NCBI RefSeq assembly: GCF_011761305.1
Contig: NZ_JAAOZC010000007.1
Coordinates: 62,001 to 126,000 of the forward strand
DNA from: Sphingomonas vulcanisoli
Lineage (GTDB): Bacteria > Pseudomonadota > Alphaproteobacteria > Sphingomonadales > Sphingomonadaceae
Direction: 5' to 3'
Length of the DNA: 64,000 nt
Part shown: one piece after another, positions 56,278 to 64,000 of the stretch
Numbering within the stretch: position 1 is the stretch's first letter
Layout of the letters: each line of letters starts with the position of its first letter
Made by a program: the position numbers and the translations under genes
Notes under the pieces: model-generated
Database searches by the model: none
What the model saw: the letters and a program-made list of their open reading frames with translations, nothing else
Told to the model about the DNA's origin: nothing

Positions 56278-57474
56278 TTACGCCGCTTCCTTCACCGGAA
56301 AGCTCCGCGCGCCCGCCGACAGCTTTTCGATGCACTCGGCGATATGGCTGTCCTCGATATTCAAGGGCGGCAGGATGCGGACGACATTGTCGCTGGCGGA
56401 TACCAGCAGCAGGTGATGCTCGTCGCGCACATGCGCCACGAAATCGCGCGCTTCTGCGCCCGGCTTGAGCTTGAGGCCGAGCATCAGTCCGAGCCCGCGC
56501 ACTTCCTCGAACAGATGATCGTGGTTGGGGATTAATTGCTCCAGGCTGGCGCGCAGCCGATCGCCGAGCCGCCGCACCTCGGCGAGGAATTCCTCGGTGC
56601 CGACGATATCAAGCACCGCCAGCCCCACCGCCATGCCCAGCGGATTGCCGCCGTAGGTGGAACCATGCGTGCCGACGACCATGCCCTTGGCGGCCTCCTC
56701 GGTCACAAGGCAGGCGCCGAGCGGAAAGCCGCCGCCGATGCCTTTGGCGACGGCCATGATATCGGGCGTGATGCCATATTGCTCATAGGCGAAGAAGGTG
56801 CCCGTCCGGCAATAGCCGCACTGCACCTCGTCGAAGATCAGCAGCAGGCCGTGTTCATCGCACAGGCGGCGCAGGCCGGTGATGAAGTCGGGCGTGCCGA
56901 CCGAGACGCCGCCCTCGCCCTGCACGGGCTCGACCAGGATGCCCGCACAATCCGGTCCGATCGCCGCCTCTACCGCGGCGAGATCGTTGAACGGCAGCAC
57001 GGTGAAGCCGGGCAGCAGCGGCTCGAAGCCGTCGCGCATCTTGGGCTGATCGGTCGCCGAGATCGCGCCGAGAGTGCGGCCGTGGAAGGCGTTCGAGAAG
57101 CTGATGATGCGGTGCCGTTCGGGCTGGCCGTTGGCATAATGATAGCGGCGCGCGGTCTTGATCGCACAGTCGATCGCCTCGGCGCCCGAATTGGTGAAGA
57201 ACATCGTATCGGCGAAGGTCTTGTCGACCAGCCGCTGCGCCAGCTCATCGCCGAGCGGCATGCCATAGAGATTGGAGCAATGCATCAGCGTCGCCGCCTG
57301 ATCGGCGATCGCCTTGACGATCGCCGGGTGGCTGTGGCCGAGGATATTGACCGCGATGCCGGCGGCCATATCGAGATATTTCTCGCCGCCTTCGCTCCAG
57401 AGATACGCACCATCGCCTCGCACCGGACGCACGCCGCACCGCTGGTATACGGGCATGATGGGCGTAATCGTCAT
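56278..57474 (-). CDS. argD: Acetylornithine aminotransferase
   Basis: Class III PLP aminotransferase of arginine (and possibly lysine) synthesis, 398 residues from ATG 57474 (MTITPIMPVYQRC); ATG 57483 is equally near. Motifs: GVRPVRGDGAYLWSEGGEKY, FTNSGAEAIDCAIKTARRYH, LIFDEVQCGYCRTGTFFAYE and the Schiff-base Lys in MAVAKGIGGGFPLGACL. It precedes argF. Confidence 0.95.
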   Translation of the reverse strand: MTITPIMPVYQRCGVRPVRGDGAYLWSEGGEKYLDMAAGIAVNILGHSHPAIVKAIADQAATLMHCSNLYGMPLGDELAQRLVDKTFADTMFFTNSGAEAIDCAIKTARRYHYANGQPERHRIISFSNAFHGRTLGAISATDQPKMRDGFEPLLPGFTVLPFNDLAAVEAAIGPDCAGILVEPVQGEGGVSVGTPDFITGLRRLCDEHGLLLIFDEVQCGYCRTGTFFAYEQYGITPDIMAVAKGIGGGFPLGACLVTEEAAKGMVVGTHGSTYGGNPLGMAVGLAVLDIVGTEEFLAEVRRLGDRLRASLEQLIPNHDHLFEEVRGLGLMLGLKLKPGAEARDFVAHVRDEHHLLLVSASDNVVRILPPLNIEDSHIAECIEKLSAGARSFPVKEAA

Positions 57475-57524
57475 CGGCGTCACTCCAAAGGAAAGGTGCT
57501 CAAAAAGCTCCGGAAACGAGAAGA

Positions 57525-57542
57525 GCGGCCCAAAAGGGCCGC
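57525..57542 (-). terminator. Hairpin upstream of argD
   Basis: On the minus strand GCGGCCC-TTTT-GGGCCGC is followed by TCTTCTCGTTT. It lies between the isomerase stop and the argD start, so it could terminate the former or act in the argD leader. The U-tract is weak. Confidence 0.45.
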
Positions 57543-57657
57543 CCGGGGAGGCGCGCCTATAGTTTGGCGCCGATAGGGGTGCAACCGATTCTCAAGCGCC
57601 TTTGTACTTCGGCGCAGGCCGGAATGAGGGCGGTAGGCGATGCGCTCGATGCTCCAG

Positions 57658-57676
57658 GGCTCCGGCCTGCGCCGGA
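57658..57676 (-). terminator. Hairpin just after the isomerase stop
   Basis: CTCCGGC-CTGCG-CCGGAG forms a short GC stem 12 bp past the stop of the isomerase gene, without a clear U-tract. A similar half-site recurs 60 bp further on. Confidence 0.35.
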
Positions 57677-57687
57677 GCACGGCGTCC

Positions 57688-58575
57688 CTATTTGATCTCG
57701 CGCACCGGCGGCAGCGCGCTGCACAGATCGATCGCGCCCGCAGGCCGCACGTAGAAATCGTCCTTGCGGTTGGCTTTGATATGCACCCAGGCATCGAAGC
57801 TGGCGCTGTCGCTGCGCAACATTTCGAGGTGCGGACGATCGGAGGCGGGGAGTTCGTTTGCCATCGTCACGCGGACGATCGGCAGCATCTTCACTTTCGC
57901 ATCATAGAAGCCCATCGCGCCCTGGCCGCGCGGCAGCGCCGTCAGATGCTCCATCCCCCACAGCACGCGCCCGACGACGGTGATGTTGCGATCGAGCTGG
58001 CGCGCGGGCTGGGCGATGATCGTGTACAGCTCCATGCCGTTGCCGTTATCGGGCGAATTGCTCCGCCCGACGCCAACCATGCCGTAGCAGTGCGTCAGCC
58101 ACGCCGTCGCGCCGTCGCGCGCCACCGGCCATGGTCCGACGAGCCCGACCTGCGGCGCAAAGGTATCGCGATAGGGCAGCGCCTTGAACGCCAGGCCTGC
58201 GACAGGCCGCTCATATTCCGCAGGCAACTTCTCGACCGCGCCGGGCGGCAAAGGCTTCTTGTCATCGGGATCGCCCCATTGCGTGACATAGCCATCCTGC
58301 ACGCGATCGATCCACAGCCCATCATACCAATGCGCCTTGGCCATCGCCTCGATATTGCCGACATGGCCGGGCGCGAACTCCGGCGCGAGCAGGATCGCGA
58401 CGCGGCCCCCGCCTGCCAACTCCATCACCATGAGATGATCGAGCGGCACTGGCGCCCAATCTCCGGCAGGCGCCCTTTCCAGCACCGAAGCGGGCGTCGC
58501 GGGCTTGGGCGGATCGGCGGCAAGCGCGGCAGTGGCGACGAGGAGGGCGAGGGCGGGGGTGAGCGATCGGATCAT
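57688..58575 (-). CDS. Cyclophilin-type peptidyl-prolyl cis-trans isomerase, exported
   Basis: 295 residues from ATG 58575 with a signal peptide (RSLTPALALLVATAALAADP). The core GGRVAILLAPEFAPGHVGNI, IDRVQDGYVTQWGDPDD, and CYGMVGVGRSNSPDNGNGME, FTVVGRVLWGME-like VVGRVLWGMEHLTALPRGQG follows the cyclophilin pattern with changes at the usual active-site Arg/Phe positions, so activity may be reduced. It likely helps periplasmic folding. The longer frame upstream is the shadow of the tRNA gene region. Confidence 0.85.
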   Translation of the reverse strand: MIRSLTPALALLVATAALAADPPKPATPASVLERAPAGDWAPVPLDHLMVMELAGGGRVAILLAPEFAPGHVGNIEAMAKAHWYDGLWIDRVQDGYVTQWGDPDDKKPLPPGAVEKLPAEYERPVAGLAFKALPYRDTFAPQVGLVGPWPVARDGATAWLTHCYGMVGVGRSNSPDNGNGMELYTIIAQPARQLDRNITVVGRVLWGMEHLTALPRGQGAMGFYDAKVKMLPIVRVTMANELPASDRPHLEMLRSDSASFDAWVHIKANRKDDFYVRPAGAIDLCSALPPVREIK

Positions 58576-58651
58576 GCGCCAAGCCTGCCACGTTTCCCCG
58601 GCTTGCGAAACCAGCCCCACCGCTCTAGTGCCCCGGCCTTCCAAGGCATGC

Positions 58652-58742
58652 GGAGCGGTGGCCGAGTGGTCGAAGGCGCTCGCCTGGAAAGTGAGTATAC
58701 GGCAAAACCGTATCCAGGGTTCGAATCCCTGCCGCTCCGCCA
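58652..58742 (+). tRNA. tRNA-Ser (anticodon GGA)
   Basis: A 91-base gene with encoded CCA (58740-58742). Acceptor GGAGCGG pairs with CCGCTCC. The anticodon loop CTGGAAA with GGA at 58686-58688 is flanked by CTCGC/GTGAG. A long variable arm (TATACGGCAAAACCGTAT) marks a class II tRNA, and the TTCGAATC loop is present. It reads UCC/UCU codons. An integrase remnant lies 250 bp downstream in the same orientation, so the 3' end is probably an attachment site. Confidence 0.97.
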
Positions 58743-58907
58743 TTTACCCTAAAATTCAACCTATCATTTCCCCCAAGAGATGGCTATTTCCCTAGCGTTT
58801 GGAGCGGTTAGAGAATCCGCTGCCGTCCACTCCAATCCGTCCGTTCCCACCACTGCTGGTGGGCTAAATTGTGGGCTAACGCGGAAGGAATCGAACCAGC
58901 GGGACAG

Positions 58908-60066
58908 CTCAGCATCGCTCGCATTAAGTCGCTCACGGAGCCTGGCAGCTACACTGACGGGGATGGATTGATGCTCGTGGTCGCACCCGGTGGATCCGCG
59001 CAGTTGGAAATTGCGCGTCCGGCTTAACGGCGAAAGGCGCGACTTCGGTCTTGGCTCGCTCAAGGTCGTCACCCTTGCCGAGGCTCGCGAGAAGGCGCGC
59101 GAATATCGTCGACTGATCGCTCCGGGCATTGATCCGGTTGCCGAGCAGAAAAAGGAAGTCGATGCCGTTCCAAACTTCCGCGACGCTGCCGTGCGCGTTC
59201 ATGAGGAACACAAGGCTAGCTGGAAGAACGGCAAGCATCAGGCGCAATGGATCACCACGCTCGAAACCTATGCATACCCGTTCATCGGCGATCGGCTCGT
59301 CAATAAGATTGAAGGGCCGCAAATCCTCAAGGCATTGCAGCCGATATGGCTGAGCAAGCCTGAGACGGCTCGGCGGGTGCGCCAGCGCATCGGTGCGGTG
59401 CTCGACTGGGCCTACGTCAACGGATATCGCGACAGCGAGGCCCCCTTGCGCTCACTGTCGAAGGGCCTGCCACGCCAGCCCAAGGATGACGGCCATTTTG
59501 CCGCCATGTCCTTTGCGGACGTCCCGGCCTTCCTCGCCAAGTTGCGCGAGCGCGTCTCGGTCGGTCGAGTGGCGCTCGAGGCGCTTATCCTCACCGCCGC
59601 GCGCTCTGGCGAAATACGCGGTGCGACCTGGGGCGAAATCGATCTCGAAGCGGGCCTTTGGTCGATCCCTGCGGAACGAATGAAGATGGCGCGCCCCCAT
59701 CAAGTCCCGCTCGCCCAGCAAGCGATCGATGCGTTCGAACGCGCCAAGGCGTTCAGCGCGCCGTGCACCGATCTCGGTTTTCCGGGCATTAAGCTCAAAA
59801 AGCCCATGTCAGATATGACGCTGCTCAAAATCCTGCGCGACATGGGTGCGGGCGTCACCGTCCACGGCTTCCGCTCGGCGTTCCGCGATTGGGTGGCGGC
59901 AGAGACCAGCTATCCCGGCGAAGTTGCAGAAGCGGCACTCGCCCACGCCAATTCGAACAAGGTCGAAGCGGCCTATCGCCAGACCGACTTTCTCGACAAG
60001 CGCCGCTCGCTGATGATTGAATGGGCCGATTTCTGCACGAGCAAACTCGCGCAGCCGTCAGGCTGA
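58908..60066 (+). pseudogene. Tyrosine-type (P4-like) integrase with an N-terminal frameshift
   Basis: From 58990 (GTG) the frame gives 358 residues with the recombinase catalytic set: Arg205 (AARSGEIRG), His292-x-x-Arg295 (HGFRSAFRDW) and Tyr329 (EAAYRQTDFLDKRRSLMI). The beginning of the DUF4102-type arm-binding domain is missing there but is readable in another frame just upstream (LSIARIKSLTEPGSYTDGDG, LMLVVAPGG, 58908-58996). One extra base near 58997-58999 splits it. No good start codon is seen for the 5' part. It lies behind tRNA-Ser as an island integrase would. Activity is doubtful unless an internal GTG start suffices. Confidence 0.8.
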
Positions 60067-60163
60067 TCCCCGCTCGATCAACCGGCGGAGGCTGGCCATC
60101 GTCACCAGCGTTGCCGTGCCGATCTTGACGGTTTGCAACTCGCCCGCCTTGATCAGCTCATAG
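60058..60163 (-). pseudogene. Truncated excisionase/AlpA-like HTH protein
   Basis: On the minus strand the C-terminal part of a small helix-turn-helix protein is readable (YELIKAGELQTVKIGTATLV, TMASLRRLIERGSA, stop at 60058-60060). The N-terminus is cut where the IS6-type element starts at 60164. The end overlaps the integrase 3' end by 9 nt. Such AlpA/Xis-like proteins accompany P4-type integrases. Confidence 0.7.
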
Positions 60164-61000
60164 GGTGTTGTCTGGGCAAATTGCCCCGGCTGGCGGTGAG
60201 CTGCTAACGAGCCGGCATGCGCCGCTACAAACCCAAGCCTTTCAGCCCGTTTCGATACTTCAAGTCGGCACCTGAGGTGATCGCCGCCGCGGTGCTGCTC
60301 TACATCCGGTTTCCGCTATCGCTTCGCAACGTCGAGGATCTGCTTTCCGAACGCGGTTACGACCTTTGCCATGAAACGGTTCGGCTTTGGTGGAACAGAC
60401 TTGGGCCGATCTTTGCGGCCCAGATCCGACGCAGGCGTGCCAATCACATGCGCGGTTGCCGCCATTGGCGATGGCACTTGGATGAGATGTACGTGAAGCT
60501 GAATGGCGAGATGATCTCCCTCTGGCGCGCGGTGGATCACGAGGGCGAAATCCTGGAAAGTTACATCACCAAAACCAGGGACAAGGCGGCTGCCCTCGCC
60601 TTCATGAAGAAGGCTTTGAAGCGCCACGGCTCGCCCGAGCGGATCGTGACCGACGGGCTTCGCTCCTACGGCGCTGCGATGGATGAACTGGGCAATCGCG
60701 GGAAGCGCGAGATCGGTCGCCACGCCAACAATCGGGTCGAGAACAGTCACCTCCTCTTCCGACGACGAGAGCGGGCAATGCTCAGCTTCAGAAGGATGAA
60801 GACGCTCCAAAAGTTCGCTTCAGTCCACGCCAACATCACAAATCACTTCAATCTCGAACGTCACCTGATCAGCCGCGAAAACTACAAAGAACGACGCTCC
60901 GCCGCCCAGGCGGAGTGGAAAATCCTCGTGGCCTGAAGCGCGATCCTCAACGTCCAACGTGCATCGTGGAGAGACGAGTTCGACTTTGTCTGACAGCACC
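60164..61000 (+). mobile_element. IS6-family insertion sequence
   Basis: About 837 bp, bounded by imperfect inverted repeats: GGTGTTGTCTGGGCAAA at the left and, read inward from the right, GGTGCTGTCAGACAAAG. It holds one transposase gene. The 8-bp flanks differ (GCTCATAG and TGTCCGGC), so no target duplication is present. This is consistent with deletion of adjacent DNA by IS6-type recombination. Each flank is a broken gene. Confidence 0.8.
60217..60936 (+). CDS. IS6-family DDE transposase
   Basis: 239 residues, normal for IS6/IS26-type transposases. DDE residues are Asp89 (WHLDEMYVK), Asp146 (VTDGLRSYG) and Glu175 (NNRVENSHLLFRRRERAM). The HTH region DLLSERGYDLCHETVRLWWN is also typical. 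It appears intact, so the element may be active. Confidence 0.94.
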   Translation: MRRYKPKPFSPFRYFKSAPEVIAAAVLLYIRFPLSLRNVEDLLSERGYDLCHETVRLWWNRLGPIFAAQIRRRRANHMRGCRHWRWHLDEMYVKLNGEMISLWRAVDHEGEILESYITKTRDKAAALAFMKKALKRHGSPERIVTDGLRSYGAAMDELGNRGKREIGRHANNRVENSHLLFRRRERAMLSFRRMKTLQKFASVHANITNHFNLERHLISRENYKERRSAAQAEWKILVA

Positions 61001-61002
61001 TG

Positions 61003-61098
61003 TCCGGCTTGTGGTCCCTCATCGGCAGCTTGGTCGACCTGTTCCAACCACAGGAATGCGCCAACTACTTCAGCTCCTGCGGCTATGACCCGGACTGA
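61003..61098 (+). pseudogene. C-terminal remnant of an IS630-type transposase
   Basis: The frame right of the IS6 element reads SGLWSLIGSLVDLFQPQECA, NYFSSCGYDPD, stop at 61096-61098. This resembles the end of IS630-family transposases (LF-x-P-x-ECANYF-x-x-x-GY). The 5' part has been lost at the IS6 boundary. Confidence 0.65.
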
Positions 61099-61110
61099 TC
61101 GGAATCCGCT

Positions 61111-64000
61111 CTAAAGTAGGAATTCGTGCGCCACGACGTGCCAGGCGGTGGGAATATTGGCGTTGGCGACGCCCTTGATGAAGCCGGTGCTGGTGCTGTT
61201 GTTATCCCAGATCGACGTGGCGCCGGTATCGCTGCGCCACAGAATGTCGGCATTGCCGTCATCATTGTAATCACCGACGGCGGCAATGCTCCAGCCCTTG
61301 GGCAGGCTGTCGTTGATCTTGCCGGTATCGAAGCCGTTGCCGTTCGAAAACCAAACCGAGAGCGAGCCGCTGTCGCTAAGCCAGACGATATCGTCCTTTC
61401 CGTCACCGTTGAAATCGGCGATTCCGCGAACATGCCACGATGTCGGCACGCCGCTGGCGTTATAGGCGCCGGTCTGGAAGCCCGTGCTCGTGCTCTGCCA
61501 GGTCGAGATCGTGCCGTTATCGTTGCGCCACAGGATATCGGCCTTGCCATCGCCATTAAAATCGCCCGCGCCCTCGATCTTCCAGTCGGTGGGGATATTG
61601 GTGTTGTAAGCGCCAGCCTGGAACAGCGTTCCCGCCGAACTCCACAGCGAAACCCCGCCGCCGTCCTGTCTCCATAGGATATCGTCCTTGCCATCGCCGT
61701 CGAAATCGGCAGTTGCTGCCACTTTCCAATCGGCGGGCACCGAGGTGCTGTTATAGGCGCCTGCCTGAAACAGGCCGCCGCCGGCGCCGTCCCACACCGA
61801 TACCGCGCCGCTGGGATTGCGCCACAGCAGATCGGCGAGGCCATCGCCATTCATGTCGAAGCTTTCCGACACCGACCAGCCGGCGGGAACCGGCGAGCCG
61901 AATACGCCGGTGTGGAGCTGATCGGATAGGCTGTTCCCCCCAACCGTCCATTCACTCACCGTGCCACTGACATTCTGCCACAGGATATCCGAATGTCCGT
62001 CGCCGTTGAAATCGGAGAGGCCGGCCATGTGGCTCGCCGCGATCACGTCCGTACCCCCGCCAGACTGCTGCAATGCGAGCCGCGCGCCGGTGGGCAGTTG
62101 AACCGTTGCACCCCCGAAGCTGACCGCGCCGACAGCGCGTTGCAGCGTGAAGCCCGGATAGGTCTGATCCGTGACGTGGATTCGATCCCCGACCGAAAAA
62201 TCGGTGATGGTATCGCCGTTGAGTTCGGTGGTCGTGCCCAGGAAGGTATCGTTGCCTGCGCCGCCCGTCAGGCGATCGGCGCCGAGGCCGCCGATCAACA
62301 TATCATCGCCTGCGCCACCGTCCAGCGCATCCCGCACGCTGGTCCCGGCCAGTGTGTCATTCCCGGCGGTGCCGGTAAAGCCATATTGGATGACGTCGTT
62401 CAGCGAAAAGGCGGAAGATATGTACAGCTGGAACTGGCCGGCCGCGGCGGTCGCCTTCAGATAGCCTCCCGCGCCCGTTGTGGATTGGATTGAGATGGCG
62501 GTTGCGGCCAATGCGCCGAGATCGACGGTGTCAATGCCGGTCTCGAAATCCCAGATAGAATCCGATGCCGTTGTTGATGAGGTCGCGACTGAGCCGAAAA
62601 CGAATAGGTCCGTACCCGTGCCGCCATAATAACTTGCGGATCCGCTGCCAGCATAGACGATATCATTCCCCGCTCCGGCGATGACTGTGCCGGTATTGCT
62701 GCCGAAGCGGATGATGTCATTGCCGTCGCCGGTCGACACGTAGCTGCTGTAACTGCCATCGACGGTGACCACATCGGCGCCGCTGCCGAGCGTCAGATTG
62801 ATATTCTCAAACCCTGTGAAAGCCGGATTGGGAACGGAAATCACATGCGCAGTGCTGTCCGTGAGCGTCAGGCTCAGCGTGTCTTTCCCAGCACCACCGT
62901 CAGCGCTGAAACCGGACAGCGAATAACCGGCGCTGGTTGAGATGTTGACGCTGTCGTCGCCATCTCCGGCCGCAAAAGTCACCGGCCCGCTCGCGTTGTT
63001 GAAATAGAAGTAATCGGCACCATTGCCGGTAGTTACGTTCAACAGGCCCTTTTGATTGTAAACGTTGATGGAATTGGCGCCGTCGCCAGCGGTGACCGTC
63101 ACCGCCCCGCTATTATTAGAAAGATAGAAATAATCTGCGCCGGAGCCCGCGCGAAGATTCAGATTGCCGGTCGCGTCGGTGAGGCTGATCGAATTCTTGC
63201 CATCACCGGCCGCGATCGTAGTCGCCGCGCTAGCGCTCGAAACATAGATGGAATCAGCGCCGGAGCCCGCGCTGATGTTCAGAGAGCCGGTCGCGGAATA
63301 AGCATTGATCTTGTTGTCACCATCGCCGGCCGCGATAGTGATTGGTCCGCTACTATTTTGCAGCGTAATTGTATCGAGCCCGGCACCGGCGGCAATGCTT
63401 ACGGCGCCATTGCTCTTATAGAGGGTGATCGTGTTGTTCCCGGCGCCCGCATCAATTGTATCGTCATGGCTGCTGTGGGTCAGCAGGATATTATCATCGC
63501 CACCCTGGCCGGTGATGATGTTGTTGCCACCAACGCCGCGCATCGTTGTGCCGGCTGCAAGACCTAACTGCGTCAGTGTTGCGGTCGCGGCGTTCCATGT
63601 CCAACTCTGGTCTTCATTGCCGTCGGTGCCGGGCGCGCCGTAAAGATAGGAAATCGCATCCAGATCGATCGAACCCAGGACATTGCCGGAGGTCCCACCT
63701 GAACTGTAACTCATTACCGTATGGGCATAATTATCGTCGGCAGGGGCGAGCGTATAATCGCCTTCGAACGAATGTTTGAAGCCCAGATTGTGACCGATCT
63801 CATGTGCGAAAAGCTGTATGGAACTATAGCTGGTACTGCCCACGAACACGATGCCGCCGCCGCCATAGGCCGCTGCTTGCGATGAGCGATAGGGGCCGCC
63901 CAAATCGAAATTGAAATTGGCGAGCTTGATGTCGCCCATGCCTGCCGGCGCTTCGAGAAAGGTGACGCCGCTGGCGGCATCCCATTCGCTGAAGGCAGTA
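61111..64000 (-). CDS. Metzincin (serralysin-like) protease with 20-residue repeats, RTX motifs and FG-GAP repeats (N-terminus outside window)
   Basis: The frame is open through the window end (AFSEWDAASGVTFLEAPAG before the first Met at 63939). Numbering from that Met: zinc site HEIGHNLGFKH at 46-56, Met-turn TVMSY at 74-78, a strictly 20-residue repeat array at about 163-333, RTX-type GGAGDDMLIGGLGADRLTGG at 541-560, and six FG-GAP-like calcium motifs (DFNGDGKADILW type) starting near 643, 695, 745, 793, 842 and 890. There is no N-terminal signal visible; RTX proteins usually leave by type I secretion. The family is extracellular M10-like proteases; the repeats suggest Ca-dependent folding and surface or matrix binding. 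Confidence 0.9.
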   Translation of the reverse strand, partial: TAFSEWDAASGVTFLEAPAGMGDIKLANFNFDLGGPYRSSQAAAYGGGGIVFVGSTSYSSIQLFAHEIGHNLGFKHSFEGDYTLAPADDNYAHTVMSYSSGGTSGNVLGSIDLDAISYLYGAPGTDGNEDQSWTWNAATATLTQLGLAAGTTMRGVGGNNIITGQGGDDNILLTHSSHDDTIDAGAGNNTITLYKSNGAVSIAAGAGLDTITLQNSSGPITIAAGDGDNKINAYSATGSLNISAGSGADSIYVSSASAATTIAAGDGKNSISLTDATGNLNLRAGSGADYFYLSNNSGAVTVTAGDGANSINVYNQKGLLNVTTGNGADYFYFNNASGPVTFAAGDGDDSVNISTSAGYSLSGFSADGGAGKDTLSLTLTDSTAHVISVPNPAFTGFENINLTLGSGADVVTVDGSYSSYVSTGDGNDIIRFGSNTGTVIAGAGNDIVYAGSGSASYYGGTGTDLFVFGSVATSSTTASDSIWDFETGIDTVDLGALAATAISIQSTTGAGGYLKATAAAGQFQLYISSAFSLNDVIQYGFTGTAGNDTLAGTSVRDALDGGAGDDMLIGGLGADRLTGGAGNDTFLGTTTELNGDTITDFSVGDRIHVTDQTYPGFTLQRAVGAVSFGGATVQLPTGARLALQQSGGGTDVIAASHMAGLSDFNGDGHSDILWQNVSGTVSEWTVGGNSLSDQLHTGVFGSPVPAGWSVSESFDMNGDGLADLLWRNPSGAVSVWDGAGGGLFQAGAYNSTSVPADWKVAATADFDGDGKDDILWRQDGGGVSLWSSAGTLFQAGAYNTNIPTDWKIEGAGDFNGDGKADILWRNDNGTISTWQSTSTGFQTGAYNASGVPTSWHVRGIADFNGDGKDDIVWLSDSGSLSVWFSNGNGFDTGKINDSLPKGWSIAAVGDYNDDGNADILWRSDTGATSIWDNNSTSTGFIKGVANANIPTAWHVVAHEFLL
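62941..63453 (-). repeat. 60-bp coding repeats (20-residue period) in the metzincin
   Basis: From residue 163 to 333 the protein follows a pattern xAGxGxxxIxLxxxxGxxxI, with a new unit exactly every 20 residues, about eight and a half units. Alternating units carry AGDG and AGSGAD. No insertion or deletion disturbs the phase. Confidence 0.85.

Noticed and set aside
60156-61008. Eight-base target duplication of the IS6-type element
   Set aside because: The flanks GCTCATAG and TGTCCGGC do not match.

Overview
This window is GC-rich chromosomal DNA that reads like a sphingomonad (Sphingomonadaceae, Alphaproteobacteria). The evidence is a class I lysyl-tRNA synthetase, an Entner-Doudoroff operon (eda-edd-pgl-zwf), the plsX-fabH-ihfA-merR block behind rpmF, and many short CG-rich palindromic repeats between genes. 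The genus is inferred from gene content and style; no search was run.

Region 1 (1-14.3 kb) is a flagellar cluster. On the minus strand lie a MotA-like and a MotB-like small protein, flgA, flgM, flgN and flhA (cut by the window edge). Divergent to them on the plus strand are flgB-C-D-E-F-G-H-I-J-K-L and then motA-motB. Regulation can be read directly. There are near-consensus sigma-54 promoters before flgB and flhA, and a weaker one at flgA. Two 18-bp palindromes 20 bp apart sit in the divergent region, and a FliA-like promoter precedes motA. Presence of flgM fits a FliA checkpoint.

Region 2 (14.5-39 kb) is mostly housekeeping. It holds eda-edd-pgl-zwf followed closely by an M61 peptidase, a DUF1345 membrane protein, lysK, a DinG-type helicase, a SixA-type phosphatase, a GNAT protein, a MerR regulator, ihfA, fabH, plsX and rpmF. 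Then come MAPEG and metallo-beta-lactamase proteins, a DUF4142 protein, a PabB-PabC fusion, an aminotransferase and msrA.

Region 3 (39-47.3 kb) is accessory. An AT-rich DUF262 + HEPN gene pair looks like a defence module. Beside it is a decayed copy of the 3' end of uvrA and a DUF433/DUF5615 toxin-antitoxin pair whose toxin carries an internal stop. The intact uvrA follows, with a genome repeat inserted in frame. Beyond it are a BglII/BstYI-like restriction endonuclease and an MT-A70 methyltransferase.

Region 4 (47.3-58.6 kb) carries DUF2585, an AsmA-like protein, two M1 aminopeptidases, a stand-alone rutA, argF, argD and a cyclophilin-type isomerase.

Region 5 (58.6-64 kb) is a decayed integrative element at a tRNA-Ser(GGA) gene: a frameshifted integrase, a truncated excisionase, an IS6-family element and an IS630-type remnant. 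It ends in a large metzincin protease (cut by the window edge) with a strict 20-residue repeat array, RTX motifs and six FG-GAP-like repeats.

The best candidates for something new are the DUF262-HEPN pair, the palindrome pair in the flagellar control region, the second MotA/MotB-like pair, the in-frame repeat in uvrA with its decayed 3' copy nearby, and the 20-residue repeat metzincin.
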